Of a stretch of DNA of 64,000 nucleotides, positions 25,576 through 36,011 are shown piece by piece. Source of the stretch: Rotaria socialis (Eukaryota > Rotifera > Eurotatoria > Philodinida > Philodinidae); the NCBI GenBank assembly GCA_905331475.1, contig CAJNYU010001075.1, positions 1 through 64,000 on the forward strand, in the 5' to 3' direction. A model generated the notes under the pieces. It did not search any database, was not told the origin of the DNA, and saw only the letters and a program-made list of their open reading frames with translations. The number at the start of each line of letters is the position of its first letter. Positions within the stretch are counted from its first letter, which is position 1. The translations under genes and the position numbers were made by a program.

Positions 25576-26607
25576 ATGTTCTAAAATTTTGTTGTCTTTT
25601 GTTATAATGTTCTCTTGTTTTGAGAATAAAAACTAGCATATTATGATTGACTTGTATTTAATTATTAAGCTGTTGAAACTGATTAAGGGTAGTACGTTGG
25701 CATTTCTACCACGCAAACAAACTCACATCCTTTATTTAAGTTTTGCTCGTGTAAGCTTTTCAAAATGAGCAAATTTGACGAAATAAAAGCGTAATAATAC
25801 TAGTAGAATATTTTATTATAACAAGAACTTATCTCTCACAATACAAATATAACCTATACAAAAATGTTCTCTCCTGAAAATCTTCCGGTAAACGATATGT
25901 TTGAAGATTTATAGTTATCTAACGAGACTAAGAGATCGTATAGATTCGTCATTATCTTCAATCATGATCATGATATTGAATATTTATATTGAGCTTGTTA
26001 TGAATTTTTCTCAACCTTTAAGATTTTTGTCTGATTTTATCAAATTTTTAAATCTTCCATCGCACATGTCCGCTGCCCTTCTGTACTATTTGTTTCGATT
26101 TCTGATTAAATACAAACATCAAAGTTTGTCTGAGTCATCTATTGACAAATATGCCATGGTCGCATAACAGCGACGGAGAGCATTGTTCGCTTCATATTTA
26201 CATCCGCCGATCGTCTCCAGATGGGTGTGGGTTGTTCTTGTGTAGAGCAGACTCTTATGGTCATAAACCCACACCCAAGCACAAATCTTCAAGATCGCTT
26301 CATTTCTCTATATCTAGTATCTTAATCAAGATTTTACTTACAAGATGTTCCACAATGGCGAAACAAAGTGCACATACGTATAAGAAGTATTCTGAGTATT
26401 ATACTCTATCAGTTCTCTAAAGAAAAATCATAATTTATTTTATTCAGTAATTGTACAATACTACGGCAGTTTGGTGTAATTTAGCACAGTTACATCAGTA
26501 CACGAGCTTTTGTTTTTCTTGACGATCGTACTAGATGATCACACTCAAATTATATCACGCTTTATCGTAGCGTCATATAAATGCATATGTTTTCGATTGA
26601 TTCAATC
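25576..26607. other. 3' flank and intergenic; paired GGGTGTGGG motifs
   Basis: AATAAA at about 25625 probably ends the SUPV3L1 transcript. Downstream no gene is recognised. GGGTGTGGG at 26223-26231 and its reverse complement at 26268-26276 form a small hairpin with a ~36-base loop; the motif resembles the TGTGGG telomere unit reported for bdelloids. Frames here lack coding character. Confidence 0.45.
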
Positions 26608-26737
26608 AAGGATGGGCGAGCCAGACTTTTTCTCAAGTCCAATCGAGTCCAAGTCATTTAATAAGAATTTCAAGTTAAGTCGAGTCTGCTTCCTTGGGAA
26701 AATGATGACTCGAGTCGACTCGGACTCGTCCATCTCT
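26608..26737. mobile_element. Short element built of GAGTCGACTC words
   Basis: About 130 bp. Ends AAGGATGGGCGAG (left) and CTCGTCCATCTCT (right) form an imperfect inverted repeat. The interior repeats GAGTC/GACTC in both orientations (for example GACTCGAGTCGACTC at 26707-26721). No target duplication could be fixed. This is a separate terminal-repeat family from the CCCAGGTCGAAC elements but built the same way. Confidence 0.5.
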
Positions 26738-26863
26738 GGTTGCGTGTTAGATATTATGCCTAGTAGTTGCTATTCTTAGAAAAAAAGAAAAGACTCATTG
26801 AGGTGAAGCTTTTCAGGTGAATGCATTCAAAAAATAGCTCAATAAACTTCTTTTTTGTCGATA

Positions 26864-27170
26864 CCCAGGTCGAGCATTACTGCTACCAGAAACGGTTGTA
26901 TACAGCCGTAAACGTTAACGTATACTGCCGTTTCCTGCCGTTTCTCACCGTAAATGACCGTAACTTGACGTTTTGGTATGCACCGTATTACGGCCGTAAT
27001 TAATCGTGTCGTAAAAGGTTACTAACGACCGTAATGTGGTCGGATATTTCGGTATCCGACCGTATACGATCGTTTATGGCACGATACAAAACGACCCTAA
27101 TACGGTGCATACCAAACGGCCGTAAATTATGGTCAAACGACCGTGTACGACACAAGTTGATCGACCTGGG
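26864..27170. mobile_element. CCCAGGTCGA-ended MITE, CCGTA/TACGG word type (copy B)
   Basis: Left end TA-CCCAGGTCGAGC (TA at 26862-26863) and right end GATCGACCTGGG (ends 27170) form the family terminal inverted repeat. The ~305-bp interior is crowded with CCGTA, TACGG, CCGTAAACG and similar words in both orientations and has no credible gene. The right TA is not preserved (GCA follows). A TA target suggests a Tc1/mariner-like origin, but no transposase is present, so it must be non-autonomous. Confidence 0.7.
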
Positions 27171-27399
27171 GCATGACTTGTGAAAGTGAAACTTTTTTCG
27201 AACAGACCAAGTGGGCATTCAATGATGAAAGAGATGCATGACTGCATCTGATATTATAGTATGTTCGCCCATAAAATAATATCTTTTTCGCTTTGTATAT
27301 GTTATTTTGCTTTTATTCGTAGCTTGTACAAAGCATATTGAATATTATGAAAGCTTAAATGGTCAACATACTAGTCGGTTCGGCTGTACTCGTTACGTG

Positions 27400-27607
27400 C
27401 CCAGGCGAAGGAAACATAGTCTTAACCGGTCAGATATTCAATTGTCCGACCGCATTATGACCGTCATTAAGCGTTTGCGCTACAGCAAATACTGCCAGAG
27501 TACAGTGTATGCCCAAATTCAACTTAAGGCGCTTTACAGTCAGAAACGGCAAGAAGCGATAGTATACGTTAGCGTTTTCGGCTGTGTATACGATCGTTTC
27601 TGGTCTT
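27400..27607. mobile_element. Truncated inverted copy of the CCGTA-word MITE (copy C')
   Basis: The reverse complement of this stretch aligns over most of its length with copy B (shared ACCAGAAACG, GTATACA-AGCCG, AACGTATACT and GCCGTTTCT order). One end keeps CCCAGGCGAAGG (27402 on), the family terminus; the other end, at about 27605, has lost its terminal repeat. It is more diverged than copies C and D. Confidence 0.5.
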
Positions 27608-27702
27608 CGAAAAAACAGAAAAGATCTACATATGAACGTGTTAATGAAGCAAAACAATTTTTGAGAAATGTCATTTCAACTGATCCTCGGTGTATCCAAC
27701 TA

Positions 27703-27988
27703 CCCAGGACGAGCTTTACGACGTCCGTATACGGTGAAATACGGGCCGTATACGGCCGTTTTCTGCCGTATACGACGGTAAATCGCCGTATTTGGCCGTA
27801 TTACATGGCTCCGTATTACGATCGTAAATCTCCGTGTCGTAATACGGTGAAATACGATCAAAAACGACCGTAAAGCGCCGTATTTCGCCGTATACGGCAC
27901 GGAGATTTACGATCGTAATACGGAGCCATGTAATACGGCCAAATACGGCGATTTACCGTCGTATACAACCGTGTATGTTCGACCTGGG
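27703..27988. mobile_element. CCCAGG-ended MITE with TA duplication, CCGTA word type (copy C)
   Basis: 286 bp, flanked by TA at 27701-27702 and 27989-27990. Ends CCCAGGACGAGC and GTTCGACCTGGG. The interior is a dense array of CCGTATACGG-type words. Positions 27768-27836 and 27898-27966 are perfect reverse complements (69 bp, no mismatch) around a 61-bp spacer, so a transcript would form a long hairpin. Removing the element with one TA restores the host reading frame, which fixes its borders well. Confidence 0.82.
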
Positions 27989-28016
27989 TATGGGCAAATA
28001 TTATTACTGATGCTTA

Positions 28017-28292
28017 TCCAGGTCTAACAGTACGGGCCGGATACTGTCGTTTACGGTTACTTTACGACTATTTTACGGGCGAAAGTTTGCCGTAATATCT
28101 GGCACAGTAGTACGGACCGTATGATCATGAGAGTACGGAGCACAAACAGCCGTAAACCATGAAAATTCAGTCCCGTTTACGGTGCCGTATTACGGGAAAA
28201 TACGGCCTATTTATTGCCGTAAATATACCGTTTTGGCAATCGTTTACTGTCGATAAACAGACAGTAAACGAGTCCGTTTTGATCAATCTGGG
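28017..28292. mobile_element. CCCAGG-type MITE with TA duplication, CCGTA word type (copy D)
   Basis: 276 bp between TA 28015-28016 and TA 28293-28294. Ends TCCAGGTCTAAC and GATCAATCTGGG are eroded versions of the family terminus. The interior carries ACGGGCC, CCGTAA and GTTTACGG words. Only 24 bp of host sequence separate it from copy C. Its removal with one TA also restores the host frame. Confidence 0.75.
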
Positions 28293-28580
28293 TATGAAAA
28301 AATTCGAGTATATTCATCATTATCACAAATTTTCCAATTACTTTTAAATACATCAACTATCACATTATCTACGTTACAAGAATTTATTGCAACAAAAATA
28401 GTTATCGCTATGGTTCATCCGAATGCAACAGCAGATCCATCGGATCTTGATCCAGTTAAAAATCAAGCAATATGCTACAACAACAAGACTTGAAGATAAA
28501 GTTTTAATTGCAATCAATCAAATGGTATTTAACAATGAAACAACAAGTAAACTCCAAGAAAACGGCTCGAAATTGACGTA

Positions 28581-28757
28581 AGAACGATAAAAAATGTTGA
28601 AAAGGGTGAAAATAATGTTAATAACGGCCTGCAAAAACGGGCTGACGACGAGATAACGTGAAAATTAGTGCCGTATTACGCCGTTTTATAACCGTTTCAG
28701 ACATTTTAAGAACTCAATTCAGACGGTCGGAATGATCGTTCTGGGATATCACTCGGG
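28581..28757. mobile_element. Eroded CCGTA-word element remnant (copy E')
   Basis: The right end ATCGTTCTGGGA-TA resembles the family terminus and its complement shares AGAACGAT with the left edge (28581 on). The body has GCCGTATTACGCCG and ACGGTCGG words but is diluted with AT-rich sequence. It lies inside the same decayed host ORF; its removal does not perfectly restore frame. Confidence 0.45.
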
Positions 28758-29086
28758 ATTGTACACATACTGATGTGGAATTGTTTATCATTTTAGCAGA
28801 TGACCAATATTTTAAGCTATCACCATCATATATTAATAATTTTTTAACAAAAATACTAGTCTTCAATCATTATCATCATTAGTTCATCGATTAGGATTAA
28901 AACGGTGACGCATAAATGATAGTAGAAAAATTCATGATTATTCCTAATCATCTAATGGTGAAGAATTTTCACCGCTACTTTATTATCATACACGAAGAAG
29001 CGCTTTTAAAGAAACTGATAATACCAATCCAAGTGAATCTTATCAATCGTTGTTAAAGAACTACTGTGAAAAAGACACTACACAAC

Positions 29087-30045
29087 AGAGCATCAACCAG
29101 GCCACTAGGCCTGCCTGTGACAGGCACAGACCATGATCATGAGGCCTGGACTGTCACAGACAGTCAGCTTAAGAGCACCAGGCCGCCTGGCCTGTCTCTA
29201 TTCTTTATATTTATAATTTTATTTTTGACATAAAAATTTTTTAATTGAATGTGGCGCTAATAATCAGATGAAGTATAGAATAATAATGTTCTGTGTTCAT
29301 TTGTGATTGATCCAAATAATGACTAATGTTCAGTTCAAATTTCATAGTTCGTTTTCTGTCTCCATTCGCTTGTTGTGCTTTCATTTATCTGCTGGACTAA
29401 CTGTAACAGAACGTCGTTCTTCTTAGGATCCTCGATTTTTAAATGATATTCTCTTTGTGAGATCCATTCAAAGCATTCTTGAACAAAAACAAAACTTTTT
29501 TTCTTAATGCCATACCATGCTGTCTCTGATGTATTCTTTTTGTGTACTCAAAAAACATGAATACACCCTAGATTCGGTCAGTGTGTCCGGCCGTTAACAC
29601 GATAACTTTTGAAAGCCTCGTCCAATTATCATGAAATTTTGTACACAGAGTGATCTCGTCAATATCTCAGTCGAGTTCGAAGATGAAAGCAATCTGTCAA
29701 GAAATGGCTGAGTTATCGAAAAAGTTCTCATTATTGACCAGACCATCCTTGAGGGGGAGTACAGGGATTTTTTCAAAAACAAAATTTTTTTTCTCAGAAT
29801 TATTCGAAACATATATAAATCGACTCAGTTTTTGCAGTACACAAAAATCGGATGCAAATCCGATGTTTTCTTTTTTTTTGTAGGAAAACTTCGCTAAGTA
29901 AATGCTTAATCTAGTCATATTAAATTAATTAAACTGTTTTTCTTCATTCTCAACATTAATTACATGTTTCTATTCTATCCTCGTAATGGTATTAGCATTA
30001 AAAAAAATTGCCAGGCCTACAAATACACGGCCTGGTTGATGCTCT
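29087..30045. mobile_element. AGAGCATCAACC-ended element, 10-bp target duplication
   Basis: 959 bp with a perfect 17-bp terminal inverted repeat, AGAGCATCAACCAGGCC / GGCCTGGTTGATGCTCT. Flanks ACTACACAAC (29077-29086) and GCTACACGAG (30046-30055) match at 7 of 10 positions, an eroded 10-bp duplication in the Mutator-like range. The left subterminal region repeats AGGCCTG, CCTGTGACAGG and GCCTGGCC words. Internal frames (for example 29594-29918) are not recognisable as a transposase. It is inserted in frame within the decayed ORF. Confidence 0.7.
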
Positions 30046-30505
30046 GCTACACGAGCCCAATTTCCATATAATCACGATTATTATGGCATCATTGTTTCTC
30101 ATTTACCTTCGATTGTTCAAAAGTTTTGATAACATTAAATAAAAATAGGCGTCGCAGCAGCATGACACAAGAAAAAGAAGGCTTTTGCTAAAAAAAGAAG
30201 CAATATATATTGAAGCACTGTTAGCAAGAAAGAAACGATGAGTTGTGAGTTTGTGACTTAAAATGAATTTCGGTGATTTTATTTTGATTTTCAGTTGAGT
30301 TAAGTCAGTAGTTTCCCCGTCAGATCTGCTAAAAGGTTCATTTTGTCTTATCTTATTTAATCAATGTTTCTGGTAAAATATAGGAATAAAAGAAATAAAA
30401 TTACAAATATCAATCATAAGGAATTGTTTTTGATGGAACTTTGGTGATTAATAACAAAAAATTAAAGATCTTTCTCAGTTCACGGACCCAAAATTGATTT
30501 CTGAT

Positions 30506-32479
30506 TTAATCCAACAATACACCAATATGATTACGAAGATACCTTCGAAGAGAAAGAAAACTAAATTATACTGTTTAGACGAGTAGACTTACTCAATGAA
30601 AGGATACAGTTGGTAATACTCCTTTTGATCAATGTCGGCATCAAGTGGAATCCATTCGCCATTAACCTAATGGATCAAAAACACTTTTCTTCTTTACATT
30701 TCAAACAGTATTACTGTGATTACTCACTTGCAATTTTGTTAAATGAAGAGCCCGGAACTGAATTTCTGTTGACAGCCGAATGACGAAGAGGCCGATCAGT
30801 CGATAACACTTCTGACGATTTATTTCATGCTCAACAGTGCATTCCATGTAAACACTTTTTCGAATATGTTCAGAGTGTTCTTCAATATTGTACGCACGCC
30901 ATTCACCGGTATTCACTTCCCAATATTCAATCGCTTTATATGCTACACGTACAGCTGTTTCACGTGGACTTTCTAGTTGACCATCATCTTTAATGATTGG
31001 ATGACTTTTGATAATAGGTAAACAGCGATGTTTACTAGTACTTCGCAAGACGAATAACTATGCAGAAAAGGCCTTGTACATTTATGTCAATTTATGATAT
31101 AGAAATAAAGCATACTCGACCATTGTAGATTAACAGCAATCCATACGATGAACGTTCCAAAATTTTTTGTCGAATTTCGAGCAGACGACGATATTGATTC
31201 GAATCTGCCGAATATTCTCCTTTTTGGTGGTGAAAAAAAGTACAATATTCATCGATACGGAACTAATTCGGTTTTTCGATTAGCTGTTCTTACGGAAATG
31301 ATGCATTGCAGTATCAAATAGTTGATTTGTTTCACTATGACGATTGTATGGAAGTGTCTCTAATATCTTCATCATTTTCTTGAAGTTCTCCATAGATGGA
31401 TAATTGAAAGCTCTATCATCAATGATACGTACGGTATATTTAAAAAAGAGATCAGACTTACCGTAGCAGATCACTATACATATTCATATCGACCTTAGGT
31501 TGAGCAAGATTACATCTAGACGAAATTCAGCAAAAATCGATATGAAGCAGAATTTTTTTAAGATGCTAAATTCTAACTGAATCATTTTGTGTGGTGTAAC
31601 ATGTAATAGTTCGCTTGGCGTTATTGATTTAGCCAAATGATTATTATGTTTGTAAGCATTCATTGTTTTTGGTATGACGCATGTAGCATATGTGAAACGT
31701 TTGCCATCATATTTGCTGGATGCTGTGTTAAGTAGCGTACGCTGATTTAAATCCTCTTCCTCTGACGATTCTTGACGATTCATTGAGAGTTCTTGGCAAT
31801 GAACACCAATACCTAAATGACAATCTTGGGTGGATTCATAAAAACGTTGGTTTCTTGTACCTATAATGTACAAAATTAAAATGATACAAAAACAATATGT
31901 AAATATCAATGGCGTTTCTCTCACTCGTCACATTGCGTTATCCTAAAAAAAGAGAATATCAAAAAAAATTTTCTTGATTACTCAGGTCGTTCATTCCTAC
32001 AACTGGATTCAATCGGATCTTATATGACAACCCACAAGAACCGACGGATTCCGGGTTTCGGAAAGAGATTCGGGCTCATAGGATCGGAATCTGATACATA
32101 TGCGGTCGTGTCCTACTGAGGGATCCGATACGCCAAAAACTTCTGCTGTAGTCACCCTCTAAAAAGTTTTTTGTACTAAATAGAATTTTGATAATTTTTT
32201 AAAATTCTCCCGTCGGATCCATCAATAATTCCGAAACCTAGAATTCAATTTAATTTCCTCGGTTAGTAGGATCTGATAGATTTCGTCGTCGGATTAGTCA
32301 ACCTGGGTATAAGTGCCTGTAAACATACGTCGATCTTTCTTTGAATGGCGGAGTACTCGGTGAACATCTTGTTGTTTTCGACTGTGCTTGGCTATACAAA
32401 ATGAAAGAAACATAAAAAATAATTTAGATACCTTTTTACTAACGGCATATTTACCTTCATATTCGTCTTCGGTCTGCAT
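30506..32479 (-). CDS. Predicted type II membrane protein, unknown family, multi-exon
   Basis: Minus strand. Exon 1 (32455-32479) and exon 2 (32329-32391) give a short charged cytosolic tail ending SKKDR. The next exon, from about 31923, starts with a hydrophobic segment (TPLIFTYCFCIILILYIIG) and continues into ~100 soluble residues with two Cys (QDCHLGIGVHC). Later exons (near 31480, 31410-31285, 31215-31120, 31055-30728, 30665-30597 and 30555-30506) add ~260 residues including ESPRETAVRVAYKAIEYW and NGEWIPLDADIDQ. The last donor (GA|GTAAGT) and acceptor (CTTCGAAG) give a short tail ending GVLLD and TAA. The layout is a type II ectodomain, but I know no matching family. The exon 3 acceptor is unusual, since the first AG after the pyrimidine run would hit a stop in every frame. 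A MITE lies inside intron 2. Confidence 0.5.
31981..32307. mobile_element. CCCAGG-type MITE with TA duplication, GGATCC word type (copy F)
   Basis: 327 bp between TA 31979-31980 and TA 32308-32309. Ends CTCAGGTCGTTC and AGTCAACCTGGG match the family terminus. The interior words are different from copies B-E': TCGGATC, GGATCCGA, GGATTCCGGG and ATCGGAATCTGAT. It lies in an intron, about 19 nt after the donor GTATGT (32328), and separates the donor from the rest of the intron. Confidence 0.75.
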
Positions 32480-33390
32480 GACAGTAGCGGTCGCCCAAAT
32501 GTATTGTTAATTTTATCTTAAAACTTGAATATATCTATAAGTATATGATTTTTTTTCTAGGGCATCTTTTCTTCATAATATGTTCATAGACTAAATATCT
32601 TTGTCATAGCATATAGAATGAAAGTATAGTCTATTGCTACAAGTAAAAAGGCTATTTAGCTGACGAGAATTCATAGTCTCCATACTTCTCACCTCAACAT
32701 GATATGATAAATAAGACACAAGCAACCATAAGAAATCGACGAAAGTGTTATCAATGTTCCTTTATCATAAAAATTTACTTCCCTCGAGTATCTTAAATAA
32801 TTTTCCTGTGCCGTTATTACTGTCGAGTCGTTTTTTCACTGCTGAATATCAGAGGAATTATTTTGATATTTTTTAAAATATGCATCATATATAGATAAGG
32901 CTATTTTGCATTTAAAAATATTTTACATCAATTACACTGAAGGATATAGGCTGATGAAATTGATCTATTGTAGTTTGCATCAAATAAACGTCATGAAAGC
33001 TTGAACAAATTGTGAATACGAGAAAGATTACTTCATATTTCATGCCGATTCAATGTTATATAATCGTTTTTTAAATTTCGTTTCATTTCTTTCAAGAGCT
33101 ACGACAATTTAGAATGTCATAAGAATCTTTAGCCGTCGCTTAGAAATATCTAGTGTTTCAAATTAGATAAATAAATAATTTATGGGTGACTCTATATCAA
33201 TGATAGTTATCGAATGATTTAAATAGTACATTTTGCCACTCGAAAAGCAGTCAAAATTTGTTATCCAAAATTCGAAAAGCATTCCATGAAAACAACTATA
33301 TAAATGCGATCGTATCAAATTTCAGTATTGAATCACAAAAGTCCATTGACCAAATGTAGATAAGCAAACCAGTTTGAAGTTTTTGCATAT
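32480..33390. other. Intergenic, nothing recognised
   Basis: About 0.9 kb AT-rich DNA between the 5' end of the type II protein gene and the 3' end of the kinase gene, both on the minus strand. No ORF, repeat or element border was found. Confidence 0.5.
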
Positions 33391-35526
33391 CTACTGAAGA
33401 CGACAATCAATTTGTTGCGCATTATCAGAGTCCGTTTTTACTTTCACACCTTGCACGGATGTTGATCCTTCCAAAAATTCTGATGGAAATTTTTTTCGAA
33501 TGAACTCCGTTGCTGCTCTATGAATTTTCTCGTAGAATTTAATGAAGACTTCATTCTTCTTCTCTGTGGACAAAAGAATATAGCCATGATTTTTCTTCAA
33601 GATCATTTCATTAAACGTACGAAAATATAACTCAAGTGTCTTTTCGATTTCAATGGCAGCTGGTCGATATTTTGGATCGTCCGCAGTACATCGAACGATG
33701 AGATCTTGAAAGATCGGACTCTCTTGTTGAAAGACGATTTTTTCCTTGGCCAATACACGAAAGGAGTGTCGTGTTTCGGTAAATAACTCATTCATGGTCA
33801 GACCAAACGTGAAAATATCCAGCTTTTGATTGTATGTACCAGCCCGAAATTCAGGTGGCATGAAAGGCTGACATCCGATCTGCGTATGTTGATTGAATGG
33901 GTCGACAACACGAGCAATGCCCATATCACCGATTTTACAATTATAATTTTTATTAACCAGAATATTATCTGGTCGAATATCCCGGTGGATCATGTGATGT
34001 TCATGAATTTTTCGCATTCCACTAGCGATCTGTCTAGCCATGCAGACTTTTCGACGTAGAGATATTTTATCTTTATCTTTGAGTACGCTTGCTAAACTAC
34101 CACGTGCCATGTATTCCATAATGATCATATATACCTTTTTGTTGTTCTGCCGAGCCAATGCATATCCATAGGTTTTAAGAATGTAGCCACCCGACAGTTC
34201 CATGTAGGCAGCTAATTCTTTGAAAAAGCTCTTCTCCAATTCACTGATTTCATCTGAGTCAGGCACTATGATGACTTTACAAGCTACTTGAAGATTCTTC
34301 GATGTCCATCGGGCTTTGTGAACCGATCCTAAGATAAACCATTAATGTTTTCGGCCGATCGATAAATAGACTACACTTACCGAAAGCGCCACTTCCCAAT
34401 TTTTCACCGAGTTCAATATCATTTGCAGGTATCTGTGCAATCACTCGATGAGAGCTCAGAATCAGTGGATGTGTCAATTTGTGATCACTTGTGAGGACAC
34501 TTTTTGTGGCACATCGGTAGCACAAATCATAGTCTGGACACGTGTCACATTTGAAACGCAATCCGACGAAATCCGTTCGAGTGCATCCATCACAAGTGAC
34601 CGCTTTATGTACTTCTTTGGCATAAAACTGCTTTAAATGCTCGATGGTCAAATCGTCGTTACTCACTGTTCGACCAAAAAGTTCATCCGGTAGACGTAAA
34701 TGAACCAATAAATGTCCACTCTTGTGTTGTTTCGGCTCTACACGACGTTCAAAGCAACTCGCACAAATTTCGAAATCTTCACACTGCAAACATTTATAAC
34801 GGTCGCCTGTTACTGGAGAACTTCCACATGCGTCACATATAATATTGTGTACTTCTTCGCTGTTTTCCTCTTGGATATCTTTTATATTATGAATGAGTAA
34901 TTGAAGGATTTTTACTAAAACTTCCCTTTGAATAGTACCGGAGTTTTTATTTTCTTCTGAATCTAAAACAATCCATTCCATCCACTTTAATTAAATTTCA
35001 CCTTCGTTATTCAAACAAAATGTTTCTACCTGGTTGACTTTCAGAATCATTGCCAATGGTTCTGTCTGATCCTGATATAGAAAGTATCAATGTTTATATA
35101 TTGCGAATTGTTCAGCTTCCTACTTTCATTTGTTTCTGAGCTTCGCGGAGTCAAAGTTTTAGGAGAATCATTGTACTGAAGCATCTGACATTCTCTTTTG
35201 TTTCCTAAAGAGAAAAAATTTCAATTCAATTGAAACCCGTATTAAAAGCATATTACCTTTGCAAAGCACAGTCCCTTGCCGTTGCTTGCCTTTGATAGTG
35301 ATCATGTAGGATTGAGAAACTTGAATAGAACGGGGTGAAGCTTGAATATATTTTTGAGGGATAACTTCAAAGCTGTTATCGTCCAACCAACGAATTGTAC
35401 AATATTGATTTTCATTGTCTTTGGCATTACCTTCAATGAATTGTTACATTAATATTCAAAAATAAAATCAATAACTTGGTATCATTTACTAGATATGGCA
35501 TCTAAAGCATTTCTCAAGGAGTCCAT
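33391..35526 (-). CDS. Protein kinase with two ZZ-type zinc fingers, multi-exon
   Basis: The start at 35526 opens a ~12-residue exon, then a beta-rich N-terminal module (RWLDDNSFEVIPQKYI ... KGKQRQGTVLCKG; 35400-35230) of uncertain family. A short Ser/Asn-rich linker follows. Two ZZ fingers come next: C-DACGSS...CLQC..FEICASCF...H..GH (near 34840-34700) and C-DGCTRTDF...CDTCPDYDLCYRC...H...H (near 34590-34470). The kinase domain has the glycine loop ELGEKLGSGAFGSVHKARW across an intron (34326-34380), VACKV, HRDIRPDNILVN (near 34000), GDMGIARV (DMG in place of DFG), a PPE in place of APE, and an ~80-residue tail with a final acidic/Gln stretch. The catalytic Asp, Lys and metal Asp are present, so activity is plausible. 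ZZ fingers usually bind N-terminal or modified peptides, suggesting a regulated signalling kinase, perhaps in degradation or innate responses. No named orthologue is assigned. Confidence 0.82.
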
Positions 35527-35980
35527 TATAAAATATACGCGCGTATCAACAGTTATCTATTCTGAAGAAAATTTAGTGTCAAAGGTAACAACAAAACCTT
35601 TTTTTAAACTTTCTTATATATATGTTTGACGGATGCATTACTTCACGTTGGTTTTTTCCGACTGCATTATCAGTAATTTTCAACAAAAATATTTGTGTAG
35701 CAACAGTTTCTCGTTCTTTCTCTTTTTTCTTTTCTATGTTTCACCTGAGAGTCATATTATTTATGCAAGAAGAGAACAAAACTCGAGGCACACTTTTTGA
35801 AAAGGGTGTGGGTGTAATCTATATATTCGAGCTTAGTTGTTTGATGGACTATGCACGATAGAGTCTAGTTTGTAATCAATAAATATGTTGAAAAGTTATA
35901 ATGACTGAGAATCGCACTCCACGCTTTTCTTATAGAGTACATGTATTGAAATTATCAAAAAACTGAAACTCATCAATCAT

Positions 35981-36011
<31 letters not shown>

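Larger units (their letters stand above)
27310..30135 (+). pseudogene. Decayed gene of unknown family, interrupted by at least four elements
   Basis: Short frames with good coding character recur on the plus strand between elements: near 27320-27395, 27608-27702, 27989-28016, 28293-28580, 28758-28915, 28960-29086 and 30046-30135. Taking out the elements at 27703-27988 and 28017-28292 with one TA each gives a continuous frame (…CGG TGT ATC CAA CTA TGG GC…, then …GAT GCT TAT GAA AA…). Taking out 29087-30045 with one copy of its 10-bp target also keeps frame up to a TGA near 30133. Other breaks (a +1 shift near 28470, a TGA near 28911) show true decay. I do not recognise the protein; it is rich in Leu, Ser and Thr. 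Confidence 0.6.

Noticed and set aside
27307..27873. 188-codon plus-strand ORF
   Set aside because: It runs through a host gene remnant, the truncated element C' and half of copy C. The Arg/Tyr-rich translation comes from CGTATACGG words, so it is a composite and not a gene.
29594..29918. Overlapping frames inside the 29087-30045 element as a possible transposase
   Set aside because: Too short, low complexity and without catalytic residues of any known transposase.
31484..31924. 146-codon minus-strand ORF as a standalone gene
   Set aside because: Its apparent start is a GTG and its ends match splice sites; it is better read as the third exon of the type II membrane protein gene.
35804..35815. 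True telomere or chromosome end at the TGTGGG units
   Set aside because: Only two units, with ordinary sequence on both sides; at most an interstitial trace.
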